DNA of 59,781 nt from JANMMJ01 sp964543235 (GTDB lineage: Bacteria > Pseudomonadota > Alphaproteobacteria > Rhizobiales > Aestuariivirgaceae). The notes under the pieces were generated by a model, which had not been told where the DNA came from, did not search any database, and was given only the letters and a program-made list of their open reading frames with translations. Both the position numbers and the translations under genes were made by a program. The stretch covers positions 1 to 59,781 of the forward strand of contig CAZIXE010000020.1 of assembly GCA_964543235.1 (NCBI GenBank). The letters run 5' to 3'. Shown one piece after another: positions 41,982 to 50,030 of the stretch (position 1 is its first letter; each line of letters opens with the position of its first letter).

Positions 41982-43370
41982 ATGTCATTTGACGCGCTCG
42001 GACTGAGCCCCAAGGTTCTCGAAGCAGTTTCTCTCGCCGGCTTCATCACTCCAACCCCGATCCAGGCACAGGCCATCCCACCGGCGCTGGCGCGCCGCGA
42101 TGTCCTGGGCCTCGCGCAAACCGGCTCCGGCAAGACGGCGGCCTTTGTGCTGCCGATGCTGACCCTGCTCGAAAAGGGCCGCGCGCGGGCAAGGATGCCA
42201 CGCACCCTGATCCTCGAACCCACACGCGAACTGGCCGCGCAGGTTCAGGAGGCATTCGAAACGCTGGGCAAGCAGCACAAGCTTACGGTTTCCCTGCTGA
42301 TCGGCGGCGTGTCATTCGACGAGCAGGCGGCCAAGATCGATCGCGGCGCGGATGTGGTGATTGCGACGCCAGGGCGGCTCCTTGACCATTTCGAGCGCGG
42401 CAAGCTGCTGCTTACCGGCGTCGAAATGCTGGTGATCGACGAGGCAGACCGCATGCTCGACATGGGGTTCATTCCCGATATCGAGCGCATCTGCAAGCTC
42501 CTGCCGTTCACCCGCCAGACCTTGTTCTTCTCGGCCACAATGCCGCCGGAAATCCAGCGGTTGACCAGCCAGTTCCTGCACAATCCAGAGCGGATCGAGG
42601 CCGCACCGCCCGCCACAACCTCGGCCACCATCGAGCAATTTGCGGTCAAGGCGCCGAGCGAAGCCAAAGAGAAGCGCGAGGCCTTGCGGCAATTGCTGCG
42701 CAGCCAGGCAAATGTCAAGAACGCCATCGTCTTCGCAAACCGCAAGACCACCGTTGCACTGCTCGAAAAGTCGCTCCGGCGCCACGGGTTCAATGCCTCT
42801 GCACTGCATGGCGACATGGACCAGCAGGCCAGGCTGCGGACGCTGGCGGCGTTTCGCACCGGAGAAATCACCTACCTGATCGCTTCCGACGTCGCAGCGC
42901 GTGGGCTCGACATTCCGGATGTGAGTCATGTCTTTAACTATGATGTGCCGATTCACGCCGAGGACTATGTCCACCGGATCGGCCGCACCGGACGTGCCGG
43001 CAGACAGGGTCATGCCTTCATGCTGGTGACACGTCTCGAGACCAAGCATTTCAAGGCGATCGAGCAACTGATCCGCATGCCGATTGCCTGGTTCGGCGGC
43101 GAGCCGGGGCACAGCGGCGAGGAAGCTGACGGGCGCAAGCAGGAGTCGCGGCGGACGGGGCGTCACGGCGCGCCGAAGCGGCCGGAGACGCCGCGCAAGT
43201 CGGAGCCCCGCAAGAAGGAGGCGGGCAAAACCGCGGTTCGGCGAGAGGCCAGGCCGAAGGACACCGCTCCCGTCCGCGCCCTGCCCGATGCGCCAGACGC
43301 CAAGGGCTTTCACAAGGACAACATGCCGGCCTTTCTGATGCGGCCGGTCAGGACCGCCCAGACTGCCTGA
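41982..43370 (+). CDS. DEAD-box ATP-dependent RNA helicase (RhlE-like)
   Basis: The protein has 462 residues. The motifs run in order: Q motif FITPTPIQAQAIP, I AQTGSGKT, Ia PTRELAAQ, II VIDEADRMLDMGF, III FSATMP, IV IVFANRK, V ASDVAARGLDIP, VI HRIGRTGRAG. A basic C-terminal tail from about 385 (RRTGRHGAPKRPETPRK) should bind RNA. This layout matches the RhlE subgroup, which acts in RNA decay, ribosome assembly or cold adaptation. Start at the ATG 41982 (MSFDALGLSPKVLEAV). Confidence 0.95.
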   Translation: MSFDALGLSPKVLEAVSLAGFITPTPIQAQAIPPALARRDVLGLAQTGSGKTAAFVLPMLTLLEKGRARARMPRTLILEPTRELAAQVQEAFETLGKQHKLTVSLLIGGVSFDEQAAKIDRGADVVIATPGRLLDHFERGKLLLTGVEMLVIDEADRMLDMGFIPDIERICKLLPFTRQTLFFSATMPPEIQRLTSQFLHNPERIEAAPPATTSATIEQFAVKAPSEAKEKREALRQLLRSQANVKNAIVFANRKTTVALLEKSLRRHGFNASALHGDMDQQARLRTLAAFRTGEITYLIASDVAARGLDIPDVSHVFNYDVPIHAEDYVHRIGRTGRAGRQGHAFMLVTRLETKHFKAIEQLIRMPIAWFGGEPGHSGEEADGRKQESRRTGRHGAPKRPETPRKSEPRKKEAGKTAVRREARPKDTAPVRALPDAPDAKGFHKDNMPAFLMRPVRTAQTA

Positions 43371-43447
43371 AACGGCCGGCGCGCATCTTCATCGCTGCTT
43401 CACCCCACATTGCCGGTTTGAGCTGCCGGGATTGCCAGCAGAATGCC

Positions 43448-44743
43448 TCAGGCCGCGCGGCTGAAGCTCACCGCCAGTATGTCGGCGCGGCGGCCCGTCA
43501 GGCGCTGTGCCATGAGCCCCAGATGCAGGGCCCAGACGGCATCGGTGATGAGCACCGCATAGGCCACGCCGATGATGCCGAAGCGGGGCGAGAGATAAGC
43601 AATGGCAGCCACGAGAACGGCGCTGGCAAGGCCGCAGCTCAGGGCCGTGTTGGTCTGGTAGCCGCGCAGGGCGAGAAGGTGCGAGTTCATGCCGCCGGCA
43701 GCGCGCAGCGCCTGGCTGGCGAGAAACACCACCAATGGCCAGAAACCGGCACGGTAGTCGCGGCCGAAGGCGCCGAGCACCAGTTCGCCCAGCAGGAAGG
43801 ATCCGAGGAGGGCCGCTGCCATGACGCCCAGCGTCACGATGTTAACCCGGAACAGCAGCGTGTCGACTTCATGAGGCTTGCCGCGAGTCATGGCGGTGGC
43901 CAGATCGCGCACGATGAACTGCTGCGATGACTGCGTCACGAAGCCGATCAGGGCAGCAAGCTTGATGGCGATGCCGAGCACGGCGACGTCGGCGGCTGGA
44001 AGGAAGTAGCCGGCCAGAATGGTGACGATGTCGGCGAAGACCATGGTGATCATGGCGACAAAGAACAACGCGGCGGCACGATGGCGGATAAAGGGCGCAA
44101 TAGAGCGGCCGTGGAAGCGGATGTTCGCGGAAGCCGCATCGCGTCCCATCACCCAGGCCTGGTAAGCGGTGACCAGTGCCGTGATCGCGACGAAGGACCA
44201 GGCCATGTGGGTGATGCTGAAACCCGGTACCAGAAAGATGCCGGCAAGTGCCACGGCAAGGAGCAGGGCCGAGCGGTATACAAAATCGGGAACATAGGAC
44301 ATGGTGAAACGGCGCTGGGCGTTTGCCACGGCGCTGTTGAGGCGCATTACTGCGTAAGGCAGGGCGGCGAGACTGCCGAAGATGACGGCATCGCGGAATT
44401 CGGGCGAGACGCCGCCATAGTGGAGAAACAGTAGGACAACGAGCGCGGTCAGGGCGGTAAGCACGAATGTGCCACGCCAGCTGGCGGCCAGGAAGGCGCG
44501 TTCGAGGCTATGACGGCCAAGCGTGTAGTAGCGCGCAAGGAGGCTGATGGCCAGAGCCGGATAGCCGCCGGTGATAATGAGGCTGACGATGGCGCAGACG
44601 CTCATGACCAGGAAAAAGTGGCCAACATCTGCGGGCGCAAAGGCGCGGGCAAGCACGAACTGCGTGATGACCCCGAGGGCGGCACCGGCCATGCGGGCGC
44701 CGAACATCCCCGACAGGAGGCCTATCAGCCTGACAAGACTCAT
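43448..44743 (-). CDS. Polysaccharide flippase (Wzx/MATE-like, lipopolysaccharide biosynthesis family)
   Basis: The 431-residue protein has about 12 membrane helices. N-terminal features are LIGLLSGMFGARMAGAALGV and VLARAFAPADVGHFFLVMSV, typical of Wzx-type exporters. FGRDYRAGFWPLVVFLASQA and the sequence near GIIGVAYAVLITDAV are typical of the C-terminal lobe. It would flip lipid-linked oligosaccharides across the inner membrane. No glycosyltransferase is adjacent. Start at the ATG 44743 with AGGAA upstream. Confidence 0.86.
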   Translation of the reverse strand: MSLVRLIGLLSGMFGARMAGAALGVITQFVLARAFAPADVGHFFLVMSVCAIVSLIITGGYPALAISLLARYYTLGRHSLERAFLAASWRGTFVLTALTALVVLLFLHYGGVSPEFRDAVIFGSLAALPYAVMRLNSAVANAQRRFTMSYVPDFVYRSALLLAVALAGIFLVPGFSITHMAWSFVAITALVTAYQAWVMGRDAASANIRFHGRSIAPFIRHRAAALFFVAMITMVFADIVTILAGYFLPAADVAVLGIAIKLAALIGFVTQSSQQFIVRDLATAMTRGKPHEVDTLLFRVNIVTLGVMAAALLGSFLLGELVLGAFGRDYRAGFWPLVVFLASQALRAAGGMNSHLLALRGYQTNTALSCGLASAVLVAAIAYLSPRFGIIGVAYAVLITDAVWALHLGLMAQRLTGRRADILAVSFSRAA

Positions 44744-44951
44744 GCCGGTTCCTGGCGGCGGCAAGCGTGGACGCGATCCCGCCGGCCACGTTTCCTGCTG
44801 CCGTCATCACAGTGTCCGTGCCATGGCGGCCCATACGGACCTTTGCCGTCTGTTTCATGCATCGCTAACTACAGGCCCCGGTTCCTGCACGTCGGTCGCG
44901 AACAAAGTTGGGTTCTACTTATCTCATACAATCATGACAGAAAATATGCCG

Positions 44952-45311
44952 TTAATACTTGCGGCGGGGCGACTTCCTGGCCGCGGCCCTGACGGCGGCC
45001 GCGTGGGCCTTCCCGGCCCAGATTGCCAGTTCGGTCCGGTCATCGAGACAGCGCTCCGGCGCCCGGTAGTAATCCAGGGCTACCTGCCTTCCGGTTTTTC
45101 CCATGTATTCAAAAGGTTTGAGGCCTTCAGCTACAAACTCGGCTGAACTGCGGTCATCGGCCTTGAAGTACAGCGCATCGGCGGTGACAAGGGCAAACAT
45201 GAGTCCCTCGCGAAAGATGCCAGCGCCACCGAACATGCGGCGAATGGTGACGGGCCCAAAGTCTGAGAGTTGATCCTGAAGGAACTCCAGAAACTCGCGG
45301 CTGGCAGTCAC
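44952..45311 (-). CDS. TfoX N-terminal-domain protein
   Basis: The protein has 119 residues. The TfoX-N pattern is FLEFLQDQLSDFGPVTIRRM, FGGAGIFREGLMFALV, ALYFKADDRS, FEYMGKTGRQVALDYYRAPE. It lacks the C-terminal DNA-binding domain of competence regulator TfoX/Sxy, and its role in alphaproteobacteria is unknown. It starts with GTG overlapping the sufA stop (GTGA), so it is the last gene of the suf operon. Confidence 0.88.
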   Translation of the reverse strand: MTASREFLEFLQDQLSDFGPVTIRRMFGGAGIFREGLMFALVTADALYFKADDRSSAEFVAEGLKPFEYMGKTGRQVALDYYRAPERCLDDRTELAIWAGKAHAAAVRAAARKSPRRKY

Positions 45312-45685
45312 GCTTCGGACCGGGCCGGTGTGAGTTGCACCGACTCGCCGCAGCCGCAGGCCGAGGTCTGGTTCGGGTTGTTGAAGACGAAGCCTGACTT
45401 GAGTGCACTGGTCCGGTAGTCCATCTCGGTGCCGAGCAGAAACAGGATGGCCTTGGGGTCGATGAAGATAGTGGCGCCCTTGTCTTCCACTACTTCTTCA
45501 AAGGGCTTGGGCTCGCGGGCCCATTCAATGGTGTATTCCATACCGGCACAGCCGCCATTCTTGACGCCGATGCGCAGCCCCCGCACGCCTTCATCGGAAC
45601 GCGCCATGATGTCGCGGACGCGCTCGGCGGCAGCGTCAGTCAGGGTGATCGCCTTGGGACGGGGACGCGGATTGGTACTGGCCAT
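45308..45685 (-). CDS. sufA: A-type iron-sulfur carrier protein
   Basis: The protein has 125 residues. The HesB/IscA fold has the three cluster-binding cysteines in GVKNGGCAGMEY and SACGCGES. FIDPKAILFLLGTEMDY is the conserved dimer region. It carries [Fe-S] clusters from the SufBCD scaffold to apo-proteins. 8 nt after sufT. Confidence 0.95.
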   Translation of the reverse strand: MASTNPRPRPKAITLTDAAAERVRDIMARSDEGVRGLRIGVKNGGCAGMEYTIEWAREPKPFEEVVEDKGATIFIDPKAILFLLGTEMDYRTSALKSGFVFNNPNQTSACGCGESVQLTPARSEA

Positions 45686-45693
45686 AACTCATC

Positions 45694-46071
45694 CTACCAC
45701 ATGTTCAGCGCCACACGGGCTTCGTCGGACATGCGCGATTGATCCCATGGCGGATCGAACACCAGGTTAACGGTGGTGCCGGCCACGCCCGGTACGGCAT
45801 TGACCGCATTCTCGACCCAGGCCGGCATTTCGCCCGCCACCGGGCAGCCCGGCGCAGTCAAAGTCATGTCGATCTTGACGTTACGATCATCGTCAATGTC
45901 GACGGTGTAGACGAGCCCCAGTTCGTATATGTCGACAGGGATTTCGGGATCATAAACGGTCTTCAGCGCCGCCACGATGTCATCGGTCATGCGGTCCAGT
46001 TCTTCGGGCGGAATGGCCGACGGGTTGGGCCCGGCTTCCGGCTTGGCGGTTTCGATCTGCGTCTCGGTCAT
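45694..46071 (-). CDS. sufT: SufT/MIP18-like DUF59 iron-sulfur assembly factor
   Basis: The protein has 125 residues. The DUF59 pattern is VYDPEIPVDIYELGLVY, MTLTAPGCPVAGEMP (conserved Cys), NLVFDPPWDQSRMSDEAR. SufT helps cluster maturation and is usual in alphaproteobacterial suf operons. Its ATG overlaps the sufS stop by 4 nt. Confidence 0.93.
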   Translation of the reverse strand: MTETQIETAKPEAGPNPSAIPPEELDRMTDDIVAALKTVYDPEIPVDIYELGLVYTVDIDDDRNVKIDMTLTAPGCPVAGEMPAWVENAVNAVPGVAGTTVNLVFDPPWDQSRMSDEARVALNMW

Positions 46072-47288
46072 GCGAATATCCTTCCCGCAGAGATAAGAGC
46101 TTCGGCGAGCTTGTCCACCTCCTCACGGGTGTTATAGAGCGCGAAGGAGGCGCGGCAGGTCGCGGTGACGCCGAATCTGGCGAGCAGCGGCATGGTGCAA
46201 TGGGTGCCGGCCCGCACGGCGACACCGGCACGATCGATCACCGTTGCCACATCATGGGCATGAGCGCCATCCATGTTGAAAGAAACGATGGCGCCCTTCT
46301 CCCTGGCACGGCCGAACAGGCGCAGCGAGTTGATTTCCGACAGGCGCTGCATGGCGTAATCGCGCAGGCTTGCCTCATGGGCCGCAATGCTGGCCAGCCC
46401 GATGCCCTGCATGTAATCGAGGGCAGCGCCGAGACCGATCGCCTCGACAATGGCCGGGGTTCCGGCCTCGAAGCGATGCGGCGGCTCGGCATAGGTGATG
46501 TCATCGAGGGTGACTTCGCCGATCATCTCGCCACCACCCTGGTAGGGCGGCATGCGGCGCAGATGCTCCAGCTTGGCGTAGAGTACGCCAATGCCGGTCG
46601 GACCATAGGTCTTGTGGCCAGTGAAGACGTAGAAATCGGCGTCGAGGTCCTGGACATCGACCGCCAGATGCACCGCCGCCTGGCTGCCGTCCACCAGCAC
46701 GGGAATGCCCCGGGCATGGGCGATGCGGATGACCTCCCTCACCGGGACAATGGTGCCGAGGGCATTCGACATATGGGTGACCGCCACCATGCGGGTGCGC
46801 GGGCCCAGGAGCTTCTCGAACTCTTCAAGCAGGAAATTGCCATCGTCGTCGATCGGCGCCCACTTGATCACCGCGCCACGGCGTTCGCGATGGAAGTGCC
46901 AGGGCACAATGTTGGAGTGGTGCTCCAGGATTGATAGCACGATCTCGTCGTCCTCACCGATGACCAGGCCGCCAAAGCTCTGGGCCACGAGGTTGATGGC
47001 CTCGGTGGCGTTGCGGGTGAAGACGAGCTGGTCCTTGGAGGGCGCGTTCAGGAAACGGCGGACGGCTTCGCGCGCGTCCTCAAATGACTGGGTCGACGTA
47101 TTCGACAGGAAGTGGAGGCCGCGGTGGACGTTGGCATATTCCTCGCCCATGGCTCTCATCATGCGGTCCATCACCGCCTTCGGCTTCTGCGCCGAGGCGG
47201 CATTGTCGAGATAGACGAGCGGCCTGCCGTAGACCTCGCGGGCGAGGATCGGGAAGTCCTGCCTTATGGCATGGACATCATAGGTCAT
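46068..47288 (-). CDS. sufS: Cysteine desulfurase, SufS type
   Basis: The protein has 406 residues. PLP-dependent release of sulfur from cysteine uses the PLP-binding Lys in FTGHKTYGPTGIG and the active-site Cys in RAGTHCTMPLLARFG. The N-terminal YLDNAASAQKPKAVMD and NVHRGLHFLSN are typical of the group II SufS/CsdA type. The ATG at 47288 overlaps the sufD stop; a TTG nine bases upstream is not needed. A second desulfurase of group I lies at the start of the same operon. Confidence 0.96.
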   Translation of the reverse strand: MTYDVHAIRQDFPILAREVYGRPLVYLDNAASAQKPKAVMDRMMRAMGEEYANVHRGLHFLSNTSTQSFEDAREAVRRFLNAPSKDQLVFTRNATEAINLVAQSFGGLVIGEDDEIVLSILEHHSNIVPWHFHRERRGAVIKWAPIDDDGNFLLEEFEKLLGPRTRMVAVTHMSNALGTIVPVREVIRIAHARGIPVLVDGSQAAVHLAVDVQDLDADFYVFTGHKTYGPTGIGVLYAKLEHLRRMPPYQGGGEMIGEVTLDDITYAEPPHRFEAGTPAIVEAIGLGAALDYMQGIGLASIAAHEASLRDYAMQRLSEINSLRLFGRAREKGAIVSFNMDGAHAHDVATVIDRAGVAVRAGTHCTMPLLARFGVTATCRASFALYNTREEVDKLAEALISAGRIFA

Positions 47289-48439
47289 GTCTGCCAATCC
47301 GCGACAAGGCCGGCGAGCGCTTCGCGAAGTCCTTCGTGGCCAATGGCCTCGAAGGACTCGTTGACAAAGGCGGCTACCAGGAGGGCCCGCGCTTCCAGCT
47401 CCGGAATGCCGCGCGAGCGCAGGTAGAACATGTGGTCGTGATCGAGATCGCCGGCGGTCGCCCCATGGCCGCAGACGACGTCATCGGCGAAGATTTCCAG
47501 TTCCGGCTTGGCATCGAATTCGGCGGTTCCGGAGAGCAGGAGCCCGTGACTCGACTGTTTGCCGTCGGTCTTCTGAGCACCTGGACGGACGATCACCTTG
47601 CCCTGGAAGATGCCGCGCGCCTGTTCGTCGAGCACGCATTTGTAGAGTTCCCGGCTGGTGCAATGGGGGACGGCGTGATCGACGAGGAGGCGGGTATCGG
47701 CGTGCTGCCGGCCTTTGAGCAGATAGGCCCCGGAAATCCTGGCATCGGCGTGCGGCCCAGCGAAGACATAGGTGCCATCCTGGCGGTTCAGGCGGGAACC
47801 GGTGGTGAGGGTGAAGTCGCGCAGCATAGCGCCTTCACCCAGTGTCACATGGGCGTGCGCGAGATGCACGGCTTCGGCTGCTTCACATTCGAGCTTGACG
47901 CGGTCGAGCCGCGCGCCCCCGCCGAGCCTGATCTCGGTGACGCTGTTGCTGAGATAATCGCCGGCACCGATGTGGGTTTCAATGAGCGTGGCGACGGCAC
48001 CCGGTGCCACCTCGATGACGTTGCGGGTGGCGATGGCGCGGGGTGCCGCGGCCGTGGCGACGAAGACAAGTTCGATGGGGGTATCGGCAGTGCCGGACAG
48101 CTCGAGGCCGGCGGCACCAGCCGCAAATGTGTCATTGATCTGCAGCACGGGTTCGTCGGCGGCAAGGCGCGAGGGCAGCGCGGCCAGCTCGAGCTGTGAC
48201 AATTCCGCCCGGTAGGCACCATTGACGAAGACGGCGCGGCGCAGGCCGAGATTCGCCAGCGGCGCCCGGCTCAGCAATGCCGCGACTGCCGCCGCATCGG
48301 CGCTGACGGCAAGGCGCGGCGGATAGGGCCGGCCGATCAGCTGACGCAGATCGGTCCAGCGCCAGTCCTCCATGCGGCGGTGCGGCAGAGACAAGCCCAG
48401 AGCCGTTTCCGCCGGGGTCCTGGCAAGCGCCACCGTCAT
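47285..48439 (-). CDS. sufD: Fe-S cluster assembly protein SufD
   Basis: The protein has 384 residues. It shows the beta-helix SufBD core with HTTS-like DHAVPHCTSRELYKCVLDE (split here), GIFQGKVIVRPGAQKTDGKQ, and the conserved His in VVCGHGATAGDLDHDHMFYL. It forms the SufBC2D scaffold complex. It starts within the end of sufC (ATGA). Confidence 0.95.
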   Translation of the reverse strand: MTVALARTPAETALGLSLPHRRMEDWRWTDLRQLIGRPYPPRLAVSADAAAVAALLSRAPLANLGLRRAVFVNGAYRAELSQLELAALPSRLAADEPVLQINDTFAAGAAGLELSGTADTPIELVFVATAAAPRAIATRNVIEVAPGAVATLIETHIGAGDYLSNSVTEIRLGGGARLDRVKLECEAAEAVHLAHAHVTLGEGAMLRDFTLTTGSRLNRQDGTYVFAGPHADARISGAYLLKGRQHADTRLLVDHAVPHCTSRELYKCVLDEQARGIFQGKVIVRPGAQKTDGKQSSHGLLLSGTAEFDAKPELEIFADDVVCGHGATAGDLDHDHMFYLRSRGIPELEARALLVAAFVNESFEAIGHEGLREALAGLVADWQT

Positions 48440-49191
48440 GCTGCCTCCCGGCTGAACTCGGCATAGCCCTTGGCCTCGAGCTCGAGGGCCAGCGACTTGT
48501 CGCCCGATCGGACGATGCGGCCCTGCGACAAGACATGGACGACATCCGGGACAATGTATTCGAGGAGCCGCTGATAGTGGGTAATGACGATCATGGCGCG
48601 ATCGGGCGCACGCAGCGCATTGACGCCGTCGGCGACCAGCCGCAGGGCATCGATGTCGAGGCCGGAATCGGTCTCGTCGAGAATGCAGAGGACGGGCTGG
48701 AGCACGGCCATCTGCAGAATTTCGGCACGTTTCTTCTCACCACCCGAAAACCCGACATTGACGGGGCGCTTCAACATGTCCTGGGCAATGTTGAGCTGCG
48801 CAGATTTTTCCTTCACCAGGCGCATGAAGTCGGGAGTCGAAAGTTCCTTCTCGCCACGTGCCTTGCGCTGGGCGTTGAGCGCCACCTTGAGGAACTGCAT
48901 GGTGGCGACGCCTGGAATCTCGACCGGATACTGAAAAGCAAGGAACACGCCTCGCGCCGCACGCTCGTCCGGTGCCATGGCGAGCAGATCCTCGCCGCGG
49001 TAGGTGACGGTACCTGCCGTCACCTCATAGCCTTCGCGCCCCGACAGCACATAGGAAAGCGTCGACTTGCCGGAGCCGTTCGGTCCCATGATGGCATGGA
49101 CCTCGCCCGGCCTTACCGAAAGGCTGAGCCCGTTGAGGATCGTGCGGTCCTCGTCCGCGAGCTTGACGTGAAGGTTGTTGATTTCGAGCAT
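48436..49191 (-). CDS. sufC: Fe-S cluster assembly ATPase SufC
   Basis: The protein has 251 residues. It shows Walker A MGPNGSGKST, Q-loop LAFQYPVEIPG, signature GFSGGEKKRAEILQMA, Walker B LCILDETDSGLD, and the switch His in VITHYQR. It energises the SufBCD scaffold. Start at the ATG 49191 (MLEINNLHVKL). It is separated from sufB by the ABM and cupin genes, which is unusual. Confidence 0.96.
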   Translation of the reverse strand: MLEINNLHVKLADEDRTILNGLSLSVRPGEVHAIMGPNGSGKSTLSYVLSGREGYEVTAGTVTYRGEDLLAMAPDERAARGVFLAFQYPVEIPGVATMQFLKVALNAQRKARGEKELSTPDFMRLVKEKSAQLNIAQDMLKRPVNVGFSGGEKKRAEILQMAVLQPVLCILDETDSGLDIDALRLVADGVNALRAPDRAMIVITHYQRLLEYIVPDVVHVLSQGRIVRSGDKSLALELEAKGYAEFSREAA

Positions 49192-49213
49192 TGGTGACGA
49201 TTTTCCCTGCAGT

Positions 49214-49531
49214 TCAATAGCTGCGGCTTTCGCGCAGCTCATAGTGTTGCGAGCGTTGATCGAAGCGCTTGAGAACCCGGCGGGCGGCGTCCGGCACATA
49301 GGCGGCCTCATAGTCTTCGCCCGTGAAGGCCCGGATGTTGTCGAAGGAATCGAAGCGCATCAGGGTGATGAACTCTACCTCGTCACCGCTGCGACGGCGC
49401 AGCAGATCGATGCCGCGGAAACCCTCGAGCTTCTTCCTCTCGATACCATGGAAGATCTCGCTCTTAAGCAATGCCTCGTAGGCGTCGGCATTCTCCGGCG
49501 TCGTGTAGCCATGCCAGATGCGGTAGATCAT
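49214..49531 (-). CDS. Antibiotic biosynthesis monooxygenase-like (dimeric alpha-beta barrel) protein
   Basis: The protein has 105 residues. The ferredoxin-like fold shows MIYRIWHGYTTPENADAYEA, KLEGFRGIDLLRR, EVEFITLMRFDSFDNIRAFT, and AYVPDAARRVLKRFD. Related small proteins degrade haem, oxidise quinols or only bind ligands. Sitting inside the suf operon, between the cupin gene (4-nt gap) and sufC (22-nt gap), it may act on an oxidation-sensitive intermediate or haem, but this is inference. Confidence 0.82.
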   Translation of the reverse strand: MIYRIWHGYTTPENADAYEALLKSEIFHGIERKKLEGFRGIDLLRRRSGDEVEFITLMRFDSFDNIRAFTGEDYEAAYVPDAARRVLKRFDQRSQHYELRESRSY

Positions 49532-49535
49532 CAGG

Positions 49536-50030
49536 TCACTCCTCGCCGTCGTAATAGCCGAGGCCGGTGCCCGGCCTGGCCAGGTGGCGAACGCCTCCCG
49601 ACATCGTTGTCCAATCGAAGCGCGAGATGACTCCGAACTTGCCGGAGTCCGGGTACTCGACCACTTCGGTGCCGACTGAGGTCGAGATGCCGAGATATTT
49701 CATCACCGTGGAGCCGGTGTTGATGATCTGGTGGGCGACTTCGGGGCCGCCGGTCGGGGCGGCCAGTACATCGCCGGCGCGCACCGGATAGCGCTCCCCG
49801 CCGAAACGGTACTCGCCCTCGCCTTCGAGGATTATGAAGAGCTCATGGATCTGATGGTGCACGTGATAGGGGAAGGCCTTCTTGCCGGGTTCGACCACGT
49901 GCAGCATGCAGCCGATACCGGTCGAACCGATCAGATGGCCGAAGGAGCCGACCCTGGCCTGGAACGACTTGCCATTGCCGGTCTCCTGCAGAGGTACATC
50001 GGCAAGATTGATCAACGGCTTCTGGCTCAT
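49536..50030 (-). CDS. Cupin-domain protein embedded in the suf operon
   Basis: The protein has 164 residues. The cupin core spans about 40-125: YHVHHQIHELFIILEGEGEY provides the His/His/Glu metal ligands, followed by YPVRAGDVLAAPTGGPEVAH with the final His. A C-terminal extension ends GTGLGYYDGEE. Its ATG overlaps the sufB stop, so the two are translationally coupled. The role is unknown; an iron- or manganese-binding function in cluster assembly would fit its place. Confidence 0.85.
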   Translation of the reverse strand: MSQKPLINLADVPLQETGNGKSFQARVGSFGHLIGSTGIGCMLHVVEPGKKAFPYHVHHQIHELFIILEGEGEYRFGGERYPVRAGDVLAAPTGGPEVAHQIINTGSTVMKYLGISTSVGTEVVEYPDSGKFGVISRFDWTTMSGGVRHLARPGTGLGYYDGEE

